From Mesaphorura yosii (taxonomy: Eukaryota; Arthropoda; Collembola; Poduromorpha; Tullbergiidae): a stretch of 64,000 bases of DNA. The DNA lies in assembly GCA_009869945.1 (NCBI GenBank), contig WIXG01000273.1, positions 45,763 through 109,762 of the forward strand, in the 5' to 3' direction. The stretch's first letter is position 1; each line of letters starts with the position of its first letter. A program made the translations under genes and the position numbers. Shown here piece by piece: positions 1-13,000 of this stretch. A model generated the notes under the pieces. The model did no database searches and had not been told where the DNA came from. It saw only the letters and a program-made list of their open reading frames with translations.

Positions 1-3000
1 ATATTCTACGAAGTTTTCCTTCAAAATATGCGAATTTGCGTTTTTGACTACATTTTAATATTTACTTGGTCTGTGTCGCAATTAAAATCTCGGAAAACAT
101 TTAGTGCCCAAACTTTTCTAATTTACATAACCAACTGTGTTCGAAACGCAGTCAAAGCATTGCGAAAGTATTTTATGCCTCCAAGTTTTGCGCTAAAGAC
201 GTTCCCTAGAAGCCTTCTGAACTGTATGTAAATAGTAAAAACCACACATTTCAATTTTCCAAATCGCAAAATTAGTTTTATGGCTTTTCTTTGCATGAAA
301 TGAATTCACAGTCAAAAGGAAATGAAATACATCACAAAACTTCAGCCTTCTTTATAAATTCTGAAAATTTACTGATTTTGGGGAGCGATGCCGTCTGAAA
401 CGGAATACAATTAAAAAATCAAGAGGCCATAATTATAATTCGCGTGAGTACGATTTTGCTCTGCGAATTTGTACCCCAGTCTTTTTCATCAATCAAGAAT
501 TCGAGCCCGCTTTTTAAAATACTTTCTCGGTCAAAGTTAAGTCAGGCTTCTCAAACATTTAATTTTCTGCAACAGCTAATTCATAATTTATTATCCTCGA
601 ATTAGAAAAAATTCATCATCAGAAACTTTAAAACTTTTTCTGAATGCCCGCTCCTTTTCGTGAGTCTAGTGGCTGCAAGTAAGGAATTTCTTCTGTTACG
701 TAACACTACTCGGACGGACGAACGACGGAGAAGGGCACGGGATGCGGGCGGGAGTCGACGAGTCACTGTCACACGACTCAGTAAACGCGTCTCACGCCTT
801 GCCTGCCTTCTTCTACCCGAATCCCGGATTTTGCATTTTGCAGCGAGTCTCCATAAATCTAATTTATTTTATAATAAATATCGTGTTATTTTCATTTGAA
901 TTACATTCATTATTCACATTAAGCCCTTGTTATTTTCCATTATTATTATTTTTGGCTCCCGCATGCGAGATTCAAAAATCCTGAAAAAAGCAGAAATACC
1001 AAAAACTTCATCGTTTCTCGCGTATTTTGATTATTTGGCGAGGGTTTGTGTGGTTTCCCTTGATTGAGTTTCGACTCGAATTCTGTGGCAAGTGGCAAGC
1101 CTCCGCACGGCCGTGGAGGGCTCGAATGTTAATTTATACTACCAGGCGACGCTCAAGTTTAAGAGCCTCGTCAAACTTGGATCGTCTTGTCAAGGAATCG
1201 GAATTCAATAACGCACCGCTGAAAAGTAATCTTTTGTGCTTCGTATTTCACTTTTCAAATTTTTCTTTGAGGGCTCAAGCTCGCTACCCCGTCCACCACA
1301 CGCAAACCCGGTCTTCTCGTTCTCTTATTTATTTATAAACATTTCAGCATATTTGTGTGTTCGAGTTTAGTCAAGTGCAATGATGATGAAGAAGATGAAG
1401 CAGAAAAAGTCTAAAGTAAAGTAAACGGAATAAAAAAACCTTTCAATAATCCACTACTTTGTAGTTACTTACTCACCAAAATGTATTGTAGTGTTTTTGA
1501 GGTTTCTCGGAGGTAAAAAGATTCGCATATCGTGAAAGTGCTCAGGCAGCGTATTGTGAAATTGTGATGTTGTGCTCGTACCCACAAAGACCGTCTGCCT
1601 GGCCTTTCGTGGAACGTCTCGCAAAATAAAGTTTCTTTGATTTTTCGCTTTGCCTGTCCGCTAACCCGCGACGGGCTTCCTTTTCAGCGGGACCGGGCGT
1701 GTGCCCATCCCGTCTCCGCTTTGAGAACCTGCCTATTTTATTATTTGTAGTTGAACATTCCGCGGAATTTATATTTATACAAGAAATTTTCCTCTGCGTC
1801 GCGTCATCTCTTTTATAATGTGTACTCACATTTTGGGCTGATTCCTGATCCCTCTCAAGATTTCCACCCGAGTGTTTCCCGACCTTGTGCGTTGCTTTCT
1901 GCCCAGAGTGTTTGTGCCGTGGCAGACGTTGACGTGAATCGAATTAGACTCGCCTCACTTGCGCCATGTCAACTGCCATGACTGCCAGCGTGTGAGTAAA
2001 TGTAATGCCAAATGATTAATAATGGATTCTTAATAAGTCGTGCAGACTCGTTAATCTCGGGCCGAGCAGGAAGCAAGAAACCCGGAGACAATCGTGCAGT
2101 GCGCGATGACGTCTGTCTTCCGATCAAGTGGCTTCTCGCCTGTTTCCACACCAAAACAGCTAAACTCTGCACAAAGGAAGCTGTGATCACACAAATGATA
2201 TTTCTGCGAGCGAGCGCCTGATCTCACGATTCGCACACAACAGACTCCCTTATTTTATTTATTGTGCAGGAGCAGACACTCGTCCGCACATGATTCTCAC
2301 TAACATAAGCAAAACATAAAAATACACAGAGTTTTACGTGCTGTGTGTCTATTTTTAAAAATGTAATTCTTTCAATTTTTTCACGAAAAAAATATTCGTA
2401 AAATGTGAAATTGCTACACACCCAAAAATCGGCTCGGCTCGCCTCGCCTGTCCGTGTATTTATGTTGCCTCGTGAAGCGGAACCTCTTGTCTGGCTTCTG
2501 GCAGTTTTGCGTTTGTGGGTCGAGTTTGTCGCGTCACTTTTCTGCGTATCGCCGTGAAATTGCACAGCTTGCTTACGAGGAATTGCATTTAATATCCTGG
2601 AGCCCCGCTTCGAGCACGGCGAGCTCCATCTGAACACCGAGACCAGCACACACAATTCACACCAATCTGACAGAGTCGTCAAATTAGTGCAAATTAAGTT
2701 ATGGCATGTGAACGCGTCAGCGAATTTCGCGACGCGCCGTTCGTCACTCGCAGTGCTCCTCGAGAAATTTGACAACGCGAAATGGCACAGCAAAGCGCCA
2801 TTTTACCCAATTGCACGGGAGCAAATCATCAGAGCGTATGCGAAAATATTCTGTACGCAAATTGGCAATTATGGCTTAAATTTCTCATAACACAATAATA
2901 AGTTAGTTACGGTTCAGCAGTCGAACGTGAAAGGATGTGAGCAACACAAGCAAATTTTTCTCATCACAAGTGGAATTGAATTGATCTGATCAAAAATTCT

Positions 3001-6000
3001 CTCTTCCTTATTATTTCCTACCCTTTTTGTGCTGCTTTGGCATTGTGGCCATGAAACTTCATGACAATGCGCGAATGACTGTGATCGATACCTTTGTAAA
3101 TTGAGTGCATTCCTGCCTGCAGGATTGCCATCATGGACCAAATCCCGAAGCGGTTGAGAAAATAATATAAACAAAATTCGTACCTCGGTTATCAATTATT
3201 GAGTATCATAATTTTGGGAAGTCATAATTTAATTTCACGTAAAGACGTATTTCCCTGAAAATTGGTGTACTTTCTAGCCAATCAGGGAAACCCTGCCAAG
3301 GCCTCCACAACACAACTGAAGAAGAGCGGAGCACCAACAAGAAAGTCTGACTGTAGTGCATAGGAAATACGGGCTCGTTGTTGACAGTTTGTACGAATGT
3401 GGCTTTTATTATTGCAAACTCACTCGCGAATGATTGCTGTTTGGCAGTTTGTAAAACACGAAATAAGATCAACTTTACGACCAGCTCTTCTTATTTTCAT
3501 CAGGCGAATGCATCATTTCTCATCTTGCATCGTAAACACAGTTTGAGATGCGTTGAGGTATAACTAATTTGTAGTTAACCTTTTTCGTCCGTCTCGTCTC
3601 TCGTCGCGACTTTAACGATTTCGGTTTTATTAGCCCGTGCTTTTTGTGGAGAGATGCTTCGAGCTGTTGTCTGCTTCGAGATGACGCATACGAGGGACGA
3701 GCAAAGAAGGACGGTTAAAGTCAGTTTTCGTATCTCTTATAATTCGTATGTCAGTCGTATCCGGCGATCCAGCAGCCTCCGCCAGCAATCATGAAATTCC
3801 ATCATGCATGACAATTCTGGGCACAACGGGCAGGAGAAACCGGCCGTGCGCACCGAAAATATAAATAATAATGACGATTCGGGCAGCAAAAGCAGTAATA
3901 TTTATTTTAAAATGTTACGATCAGTTGTCAACCTGACTCATGACATGACGCTGCGACTGAGAACTGAGAGCGACTCGTTTTCCTTGCCCGTGCCAGTTTC
4001 GAGAGATTAGTACCGTAAAAGATGTGATGGAGGCGCTTTTACGAGCGCTTTTGTCAAATGTCACTCATATCTTGTAATTTCCCTTAATAATTTCCATCAT
4101 TCAGAGCTGCCCTCGTCTTCGCTGCTTGTTTATTGCAATTGTTGTGCCGTCCCTCTCTAAACCGTAAACCTGAATTTGCGAATTATGAGAAATGTAATAT
4201 GAAGAAGTATTTTCGCGTGACGCGTGAGAAGATGTATTTCGAAAGTAAAATTCCTGAAGCGAACTCCAATCAGCGAATATTCCCGTGCAGACAGACAGTC
4301 CCGGCACTTGTCTCTTCGCTAATTCCTTCGCGATTTTGCCCTTCTTTGTTTAAAGTCGACTTCGTTTCGCCAGGCGTACCAGGAATATTACGCTGGGGGA
4401 TCTAATTTCTTTGTCCCTGAGCCTTGGGTTTAAATTTAGTCGAATTTTGAAAGTTTTTATTTTCGCATGGGCACAGGTACGAGTTACGAATTCAAGAACA
4501 TAAAAATGTTTTCGTGTACGAGTAATACGAGTGAGTAAGGCATAATTAACTTGTGCTTGTTTGTGTCTTCACAATTTGAGGTACCTCACCTCGTTTCGCG
4601 GATGTGGATGGCATGGCGGCCGCTTTAATGTGAGCAGAAGCACGACTCGCCTGATTGATTTTACGATTCTCGAGGAATTGTAGCCAAAATGCAATTAGCA
4701 TTTTTATGGGCTGGTACACGAGACGCCTGACCATATTCGGAGATGCTGGGACCCAGAATTTAATTTTAAAGTCGCTAAAAATAAGCGTTCGCGTCGGGTA
4801 TAAAGGAAATTGCGGCGCTCGGTCCTTTCCCTTCTATCGACTGGAGGAGTCAACAACATCGACGACACTCCGTCGCCACAAGTCTCCATTTTTCAGCTTC
4901 ACGAAATCTAAAACTTGCGTGCCATATCGCCTTGTTCATGTGTTAGCAGATAAGTTAGCCGATAAGTTCTAGGCAGCGTGTATGTGCTGGTCTCTTGTCG
5001 ACCGTAGTTTAGCAAGGTGAGGGTGAATTATTAACTTGCAGTTTAGGAGTTGATTTAATTTTTAGGTCGTATTAAATATTAACGTTAGGCCAGAGCGTCC
5101 GAAAGAGCAGAGCAGGGCAGAGCAGAGCAGCAGTACAAAATGTAAATGTAAGTGAAAGCCCGCTCGGGCTCGCGTTGCGTGCTTGCGTTGTTTTATTAAT
5201 AAGCTTTTATTATAGCATAGCAACGATAACGGTAGCGCCAGTGCATAAGCTTCAAGATTGCATGTTTCAGAATTTTCACGGCAAGATCTTCTCGTGTAGC
5301 ACGAAGGGAGTCCGGTTGGGAGGAGGGCGGATGAACCACCGACGCCGGCAAGGGACTGCAATTAAGAACACATAATAGATTCCCAAACTCTGACCTGCCC
5401 GCCGAGTGGAAGCGGAAAAGGAAGCCACCTCCGGATTTTATTGTGTATTTTATGATCTGCGGAGTAATTAAACGTTGTGGTTTCCAACTGTGAGACTGTG
5501 AGAGTGAAATGGGATAAGAACCTTGAAACTTGCTATGACACTGGTTGAGCGGCCCGAAGTAATTAATTAGAATTTAATGCACTGCACTCGAGCTGAGCTG
5601 CTACGGCGTGCACAGCTCAGGTGAAGAAGTGGACAAAGTAGAATAGAACACAACTTTTCTTGTTTCTTCTCCGAACACCGTCGAGACTCCGGCTTGGAAA
5701 CAACATCCGCCCAAGCAATGAAATCCGAGTGTCCGGCGCTCCACGTCTCGCGTCATGCTCACGCGTAAGTCAGCTCAGAGTCTGTCTGCTTTCTCCTCTT
5801 CCTGCCCTTCGTTTCGATTTGCTCAATTTCAGTCTCCATTATTTATTTAAGCCAGTGTAATTCAATACAAGTCCGAGGAGCCGGTTTTTTCGGTTCCGTT
5901 CCTGCTTCGGACGTCACCAGGCAAATTAATCCGGTTGCAGTAATAGAACAATGTTCATTAAATTGACGACTGAACATGAGACAATTCCTTCTCACCCCGT

Positions 6001-9000
6001 GTTTATTCAGTTAGAAAAGCGAAGCAGACACAAAACGAACGAAAATTTTCCGCTCATCCATTTTAATTATTTATTATTCGCTATTCGCCGCGCCTGAAGA
6101 CTTTCCCTCGCCGCCACGCCGTCGTCTCGCCTTTTATCATTTCCTTGTTCAAGACGCCCGTATAAGCACATGTAATTAATTCTGGTCCTGCTCAGATTCC
6201 GAGAATCCTCGCGTACGCAAATCAGACTCCTTTTGGGTACTGCTTTGTCCATTCTGCTAATTACAATCCGACTTCAGAGGATTGTGAAGAGTTTTGTCCT
6301 TGCTTAGATAATATTTTGTATGAAATTCCACACGCTCAAGTGCAAGGCGTAAATTTGGCTTTGCGAATTTCTGACATCGAATGCCATTGAATTTCAGCTG
6401 CCGTACAAATTGATTTAATTCCCAGCCATTCTAAAATTGAGCCTACTACAATTCAGTCCGCTCAATTCATTCGCTGTATTTATCGGACTTCTTTACATTA
6501 ATCATTCGAGTGCCAATGCTTGTTTGAAGTTGATAAAGTTTATGCAAAGCACAAATAAACGCAAAGCCATTAAGACTTTGAAGTTGGTCGGTGAAAATTC
6601 TTTCATTCCACTGCCACTCTGCAATTTGCTTGATGAGATTGACTGACTGACGTCAATTCGCAGGGAATCGTGGAAAGTCATCGCCGTCGTCTCTCTCTGT
6701 CATTTTTTCCCGTTTAATTCCTTGCGCGTTCTTCTTGTTTGATTGCTTCGTGCGCTGGCTGGCTCGTTTAATTAATTTGCGCTTGAAATATGACGCAGAG
6801 CGAAGTCCATCTCATTAAAATTAATTGTTAATGTCCAGAACTTGAAACCGAACAAAAAGTAAAATAAGAAAAAAGACAGTCGAATAATACAGGCCTCGTG
6901 ACTGAATTTTAATTATATTTGTGATGTATTGCGTCTGAAACTGAGCCGTGAATCTAAATTGACTCGCGTCTTTCTGTGAATAATTTTCTGGATTAATTGC
7001 GCTGGACACGCGCCTGTCTGAATTTCCATTGTGCCTCGTGTATTCCATTATTCCGACAAATTTGTGTTCATTATCCACTCCATCGAGCATTCAGCGTCGT
7101 CCATCACAGCAATGCACTTGAAAGAGGAGAGTAAACGTAATGGTAATGCTCAAGTTGATTTAATTAATTTAAAATGTCTGTCTGCCACAGCCGTGGTAAC
7201 AGTACAAGTAGGAAAGTAAAGAATGGCATAAACGCAAGAGCGTCGATGAATCGCATGGTTTTAGTTTTGGCTGAGGCTTTGGCTGTGCAAAGGCTTGCGG
7301 GCGAACACGAAGTATTCGTCGTTCATTAATTGCATGTAATTACGATCTGGAATTGGTATCATTACGGTGCGGTCGCGGTGAATAGAAGATGAACGGTTCT
7401 GCATGCATTTGGCGATGGCAAAGGAGTACGAATTACGGCACGGCCCGGCTGCTTCCTGCACTCTGCGCCGTGCTCCGCCGGCATGGCACTTGATACTGAA
7501 ATTAGTGTCCACTAAAACTCACTCCTCTCGAGAAAAGAGGGAGAAATCTACTTCTCAGAGTCCGGACGTAAGAGGCAGAGGCAGTAGTACGCAGAATTGT
7601 GTGCAGATAAATTGAAACGGTATATTTACTCTGTTTGCTTTCTCCTTGCTGGGCTGGCTTTCTTTATTCTCGGACCTGCGAATGCAATGCGAGGCAAAGC
7701 AAGGAGCCCACGAGAGCTAGAGCGAAAGGAGGACGAGCAGTTAAGAAAAGATGGATTGGATTCATTGAAATAGAAGAAAAGACCTTCAATAACTGTACAA
7801 TGGGATAGGTTTACGTTTCTGCTTCTGCTCTCTCGATCAATAATTGAGAATCATTAACTAAGTGCATTGCTTCTTGCACTTGGACTCTCCTCGGGCCCAT
7901 TATTCTCCCGTCCACTCTCCGGGCAGGCAGGCAAACAGGCACTTGAGTCTCTATTTTTATCTCCATCTCGGAAAAATTAAGACCGGACCCAATTAATAAC
8001 ATTGATCAAACCAGGCCAGGCAGAGTGCCATTCACCACTCGCCATTCGCCTTTCGCCGTACGCTCCCTGTCTGGTCCGATTAATCTTGGCGCCCCGCTCT
8101 GAATATTGATTCCTGCTGGGCTGGACAGACAAATTGTTTTATGAGTGCTCCCGATGCGCGTCGGCGTCGCACGTCCTGAATGGGCGACATCGTCGAGGGA
8201 CCTTTTCGCGACACGCATCGCATCACTCACACTCACCTTGAGCGCTCTGGAGGAAACCCTGCGCTCTGTCCGTATCGACTTGCCATTATCATTTCCATGA
8301 TAATGACCGTGACGCGAAAAAGTCAAGGTAGCACGCAGGCCCGCAAAGAACAGCAATGAAGAACGAACAGTCAGCTTTTTCGTTCTTGAAATCTTTTACC
8401 TGACTTTACTTCTCCAACGCACAATCACGCGTGCACGATAAGCGTGCCCTTTGATCTTAAAGTCATTTTCTTGCGGTGCTGTGCTGATGATTACGCAAGT
8501 ACATCAATGATGACAAAAAATAAGACAAATTTCGTTTTAGTTGGGCCAAATCATCAGCGGCTGCATCACTCGACCGTTTCCTTTTATTCGCATTCGCGTT
8601 GACGTCGTTTCTCGTTTCAGTGGAGGGCGAGGAGGCATTACGCGATGCGACGATTATTATTCCAGTCAACTAGACATTTAACTTGAGTGATTTCAAAGGC
8701 AGCCACGGCGTGATGTTGCTGTGCTGGAAAAAGTTGTCTTGTCGTCATCACAATTGTGCTATGCCGTGTCGTGGCAGGCAGAAGTTTACGCTTGTTAAAG
8801 ATTTCCGCCTTTCTACCTTAATTTTCTACGACCTGCTGCTCTGCTTCTTCTTTTCCCATCCGCTTTTTGATCTGGCATTCGGAGCGACACGTTTTAAAGT
8901 GAAGGACGAGAATTGGAAGGTCTTTCTCGTAGCCAGTCGCGAATTAGAAACTGACTGTCTTTTTCTCGAGCGTTCTCGTACTCAGAAATCTCGTTCCGTG

Positions 9001-10000
9001 ATGAATTGCATGCATGCAGATCAGTGCACCAGGCGAAGACACGCGGATTTAAGGCAGTCGAGAAGGTTGCAAATGCGAGCATTTTGAGTTCATTTTCTCC
9101 TCGGCCTGGCCAGCAGAGTCGGTCGGAGACGTGCCACGAGCGCAGGCACCACGGATAATAGCAGTGCTGATGGTAATCACTTATTCCGGGCCCGCCATTC
9201 CGTGCCTCGGTGAAAATGCCAGTCGTGCCTGCTTGGTCTGATCGCCGTGCTGATGAGAGCAGCACAGGAAAGCAGCAGCGAGAATTCAGGAGAAAGGAGC
9301 ATTGTCAGTGAGTGTGGGCTGGAAGAGAGAATAGTATTCAATTGAGTTTTTCAGTTCAGTTCACACTGAATTCGGGCCGCAGAGAAACGACGCGGTGAAT
9401 GGTGAATGTCTAGCGTGGAATTGGGCAAGACAAGGCAAATGCAGCAGGCTTTCGCACCGGTCGGACGGACGGAGGCAGGAAGATGCTGGTGATGATTGCG
9501 AGAAGAAGAAGTGAGAAATGTTCAAGAATAAGCAGTCCTGTCTTTCGTTCGGCGAAGCGCTGCTGAATGGGAAGTGAAAGGCTGAAAGGAAATGTTGAGG
9601 CGTAAAAGGAAAGATATAAAATAAAAAGAGGAAAGTTCTAATAGATTATTTAATTTTGCGGTGTGGTGCGGGCAGATCTTAAAACTCCTCTGTCGAGGGG
9701 CAGTCTTGAATTTCGCTCATGCGGCGGTTGCTCGGCCCCAGTTTCATGTTTCACGGCGCCGTAATGGAAACTCAGCGCAATGAGAAATTGTGGCGGCGGG
9801 TCGGAACGAACAAGTGACAGCTCGTCTAGGTCGTCTCGCCAGCAGAATCGCAGTGTAGATGCTGGCAGCCCTTAACTAATTAGGTCGTGCATAATTTAGC
9901 TCGTATGTGTTCGCTCGCTCCTTGAAGGTCAGCCCCCGCACTCGTCTCGCAGTCGCACACACGCCAGAACAAAGCCCGGCTTGGCTCGAAATTAATCGAC
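1..10000. other. Non-coding stretch, no supported gene
   Basis: No open frame here carries a recognisable domain, plausible splice-bounded exons or a coherent codon pattern. The sequence is a mix of AT-rich blocks with TAATTA-type motifs (for example around 6760-6830 and 7150-7175) and GC-richer blocks. A palindromic TGACGTCA lies at 6648-6655. It could be intergenic DNA or part of a long 5' intron of the PDE3 gene further right. No transposase, reverse transcriptase or tRNA was noticed. Confidence 0.6.
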
Positions 10001-13000
10001 ACTCGACGTTGCGTTTTGTGGCATACGTAGGCTGTAAAATTTTTGGTCCACTAAGTTTTGATACTTTTTTTATCTGCTCGGTTGCACCGAGAAGATGTTT
10101 TCGTTGGCTTGGCTTGGACTGCACTCCGGCTGACAGCTAGACTAGACTCCTTCCTTGGCCGGGACGCGTTATTAATGCATAGGTAAACTTTCCTCAGAAT
10201 TTTTGGAGAAGGAGCATCTGAATTAATATTGACAAACTACCGTGTTCGCTACCCGAAGAATGCTACGCGAACATTATGAGAACTTTTGCTTTATTTCCAT
10301 TTGAACAGAATAATTTATTCTTTCAACAGCTGTTGTTTCTGCTGGGCCAACACAATGGCAGCGGAGCCAACGAGTTGTTCTCGTGCCATGCAGTAAGAAA
10401 CTGGCTAACATGCTGGCGAGATAAGAAAATAGAAAACTGATTCCTCACGGTGATATAAATTACTTGCGGCAACGCTGGCTAACAGACAACGAGCGCGAAA
10501 CCGAAATACCACACAATTAAACGCCATGACGAACTGCGCCGGGCACGAACGCAAAATAAAACGGGTACGAAACAAAAATATTCGGCCACAAAATGGAGCA
10601 CCAGCACCAGCATGAGCTCATGAATTAAGTTCGCCAATTGGCGTCGGCTTAAGTGGATGACTCAAAATTGGATTCGCATTCCGAATCTAAAGCCACAATG
10701 CAATGCGCAAAGCGCGTGGAGCTTTGCTGTGGCTGAGTCGGAGAAGGGATTAAGGCAAGGGAGTTGGAAGAAATTGGAAAGATAAAGAGGAAATATTATA
10801 ATAGGACGACGAGCAAAATGTAAAATGGATTTTTGTGTTTCGGATTTTGTTGTCTTTGAGAGACAGGAGCCAGAAACAATAATAATAATTCATGCAGGTA
10901 GGCCCACAACGCGCCAAGGCCGACCGAATTTATAGATTTAAGCCTGTGTGAGGGGACCGGAGTTGGAAGAAGCGCAGAACGATTATTATAATAATATTTT
11001 GGTATAAAGAGAGATTGCATGAGAATGAGTTTCCCGACGCGATGCGCGAGACAATGAAGAACGACGACGACGGTGAGGTGAAGCGCTTTCTCTCAACGGG
11101 AAAACCCTTTTCAGGTTCAGACTTAAAAGAAAAGATTTTGTTACTGTATTATTCATAAGCTCTCGAATTGAGCAGACATGAGCACGAGCACACACGGCTT
11201 CGACCCACCGTGCATGCGAATTTAAATTATTCACTTTAAGTGAAAAGAAAGTGAATTTGTACTCGGCTCCATTTAAATGGCTCACTGCCTTCACTCCGCC
11301 TAATGTCGGCGAGAGTATAGCATGGCGTGAGCCATGCCGGTCGCTTCGCACCCGGATTTCGGCCCAAATCCAATGCAAATGATGATTGGACGCCAAGGAG
11401 ACGATGACGCTGGGAATTGGCAAAGTGTGACGCGTCAGTACATTCAAGGCCCTCGTCACCATTGACACGTTTGCATTTTTCTCGCTCACCACAGCCACAG
11501 CGGCCGAGTTATGTAAATGCAAATCCTGAGCATTCTCAATGTAAATACTCACATGCGGAGCGAGCGAGCGTACATCATTTACAAGACAAATTACATTCAT
11601 CCAATTCCCTATGCAAATATTTTGCCATCTCATGGCGACGAACGACGACGAGGAGGCAGGCAGGCAGTGTGTCACACGCAGGCAGCGGCAGCGGCGGTGG
11701 CGTGAAGGTATTCGTGAATCGGAACCGCAAACCGAAACCTAAGCTGCCAGGCGAGCCACCGACCCAACCGAACCGAATCGCAAAATGGCAAATGGCAAAT
11801 GGCAAATGACTTTTCTTCGTCGTTCGTCTTCGACGTTCACTCGTAGCGTTAATCTTTATCATTGCGCGGTGCGGTTCTGCTGCTGCCTGGAAACAAAACA
11901 ACTACTACTGCTACCCGCACTCCGCATTCTGGAGACAGTTAATGGAAATTCTATTTAAATTTTGTCTCCACGACGCAAAGAAATGTTATGCAAATGTGAA
12001 ATTTCGCGAATTCCGTATTACTCCGAATGAGAATGAATTCTTCTGGCATGACAATTGCTCCATGCGTAAACATGGTAAGGTCGCGTCGACTGCATCGCTT
12101 GAAATATGTTTTTCGATGTGAGCCAGCAAAAGAGTCGAGAGAGCCGATGCGGAGCGAACTCCTTGCTTCTTCTGCAGGAGTGATTTAATTTATGCACTTT
12201 GCAACGCACAAGAAAAAGAATTTGTAAGCACAAAAGTTTTCTATGCCTTTTTCTGCTCTGAATGCAGTCAGTGCCCAGTGCATTGGCCGGCCCAGTCGAG
12301 ACTCGCGAGTTGGTAAACACGAGAAGGAACGAGCACGAGAGTGGAGTGGTTTTGTAATTAGTTTCTCTTTCTGTACTGGATGCTGTACGCTGCTGTTTTC
12401 CTCTCCAGCTCCTAATACAGTGCTGTACATACTTACTTGGAAGTATTAAACCAGAAAACGAGTAAAGTAAAGGAAATTACTTTCGGCTCAGCCGCCGCTA
12501 TCTCGCGTGCCGTGCTGTGCTGCGCAATGCTGGGTCGGATTATTCATACCATGCCTGCCGTCCCTACAGAGCATGAAATTCTTCCGAAAAATGCTCGCTG
12601 GTCGAGAAAACATGTTGCTTACTTGCTTCTCTTCTTGCTCGTCTGCTTGCTGCTTGTTTTGGCATAAAATGAATACAAATGCTCACTCGCCGAATTAACG
12701 ATGGCCGAGAGTCTGGGCGCTGTGGCTCGTATTGCTCGTGCTGCTGCTACTGCGTTGCAAACGATAATTATTCTGATGATGAGCGTAATGACGCTGCTGC
12801 TGTGCGGAGCGGAGTTCATGCCACGCCACGCCGAGCAGCATTTTTCAAAAGGGATTTAGCTCAGCAGTGCTCAACTCGCAATCAGCCAAATGCGATGCTT
12901 TCTCTTAATGCATACTTAATACGCTCGCGCTCCTGCTTTTTTATTTTTTATTTCTTTCTCCGCTTCAATCTTCTTTCGAAGTGTTGCATTTACATTCACA

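Noticed and set aside
2224-2793. 189-codon minus-strand ORF
   Set aside because: No domain and no coding-like codon pattern; treated as chance.
12437-12667. Plus-strand ORF ending in a Leu-rich run (YLLLFLLVCLLLVLA)
   Set aside because: A single hydrophobic run at the end of a short frame within a CTTG/CTGC-rich tract; no splice sites or homology seen.
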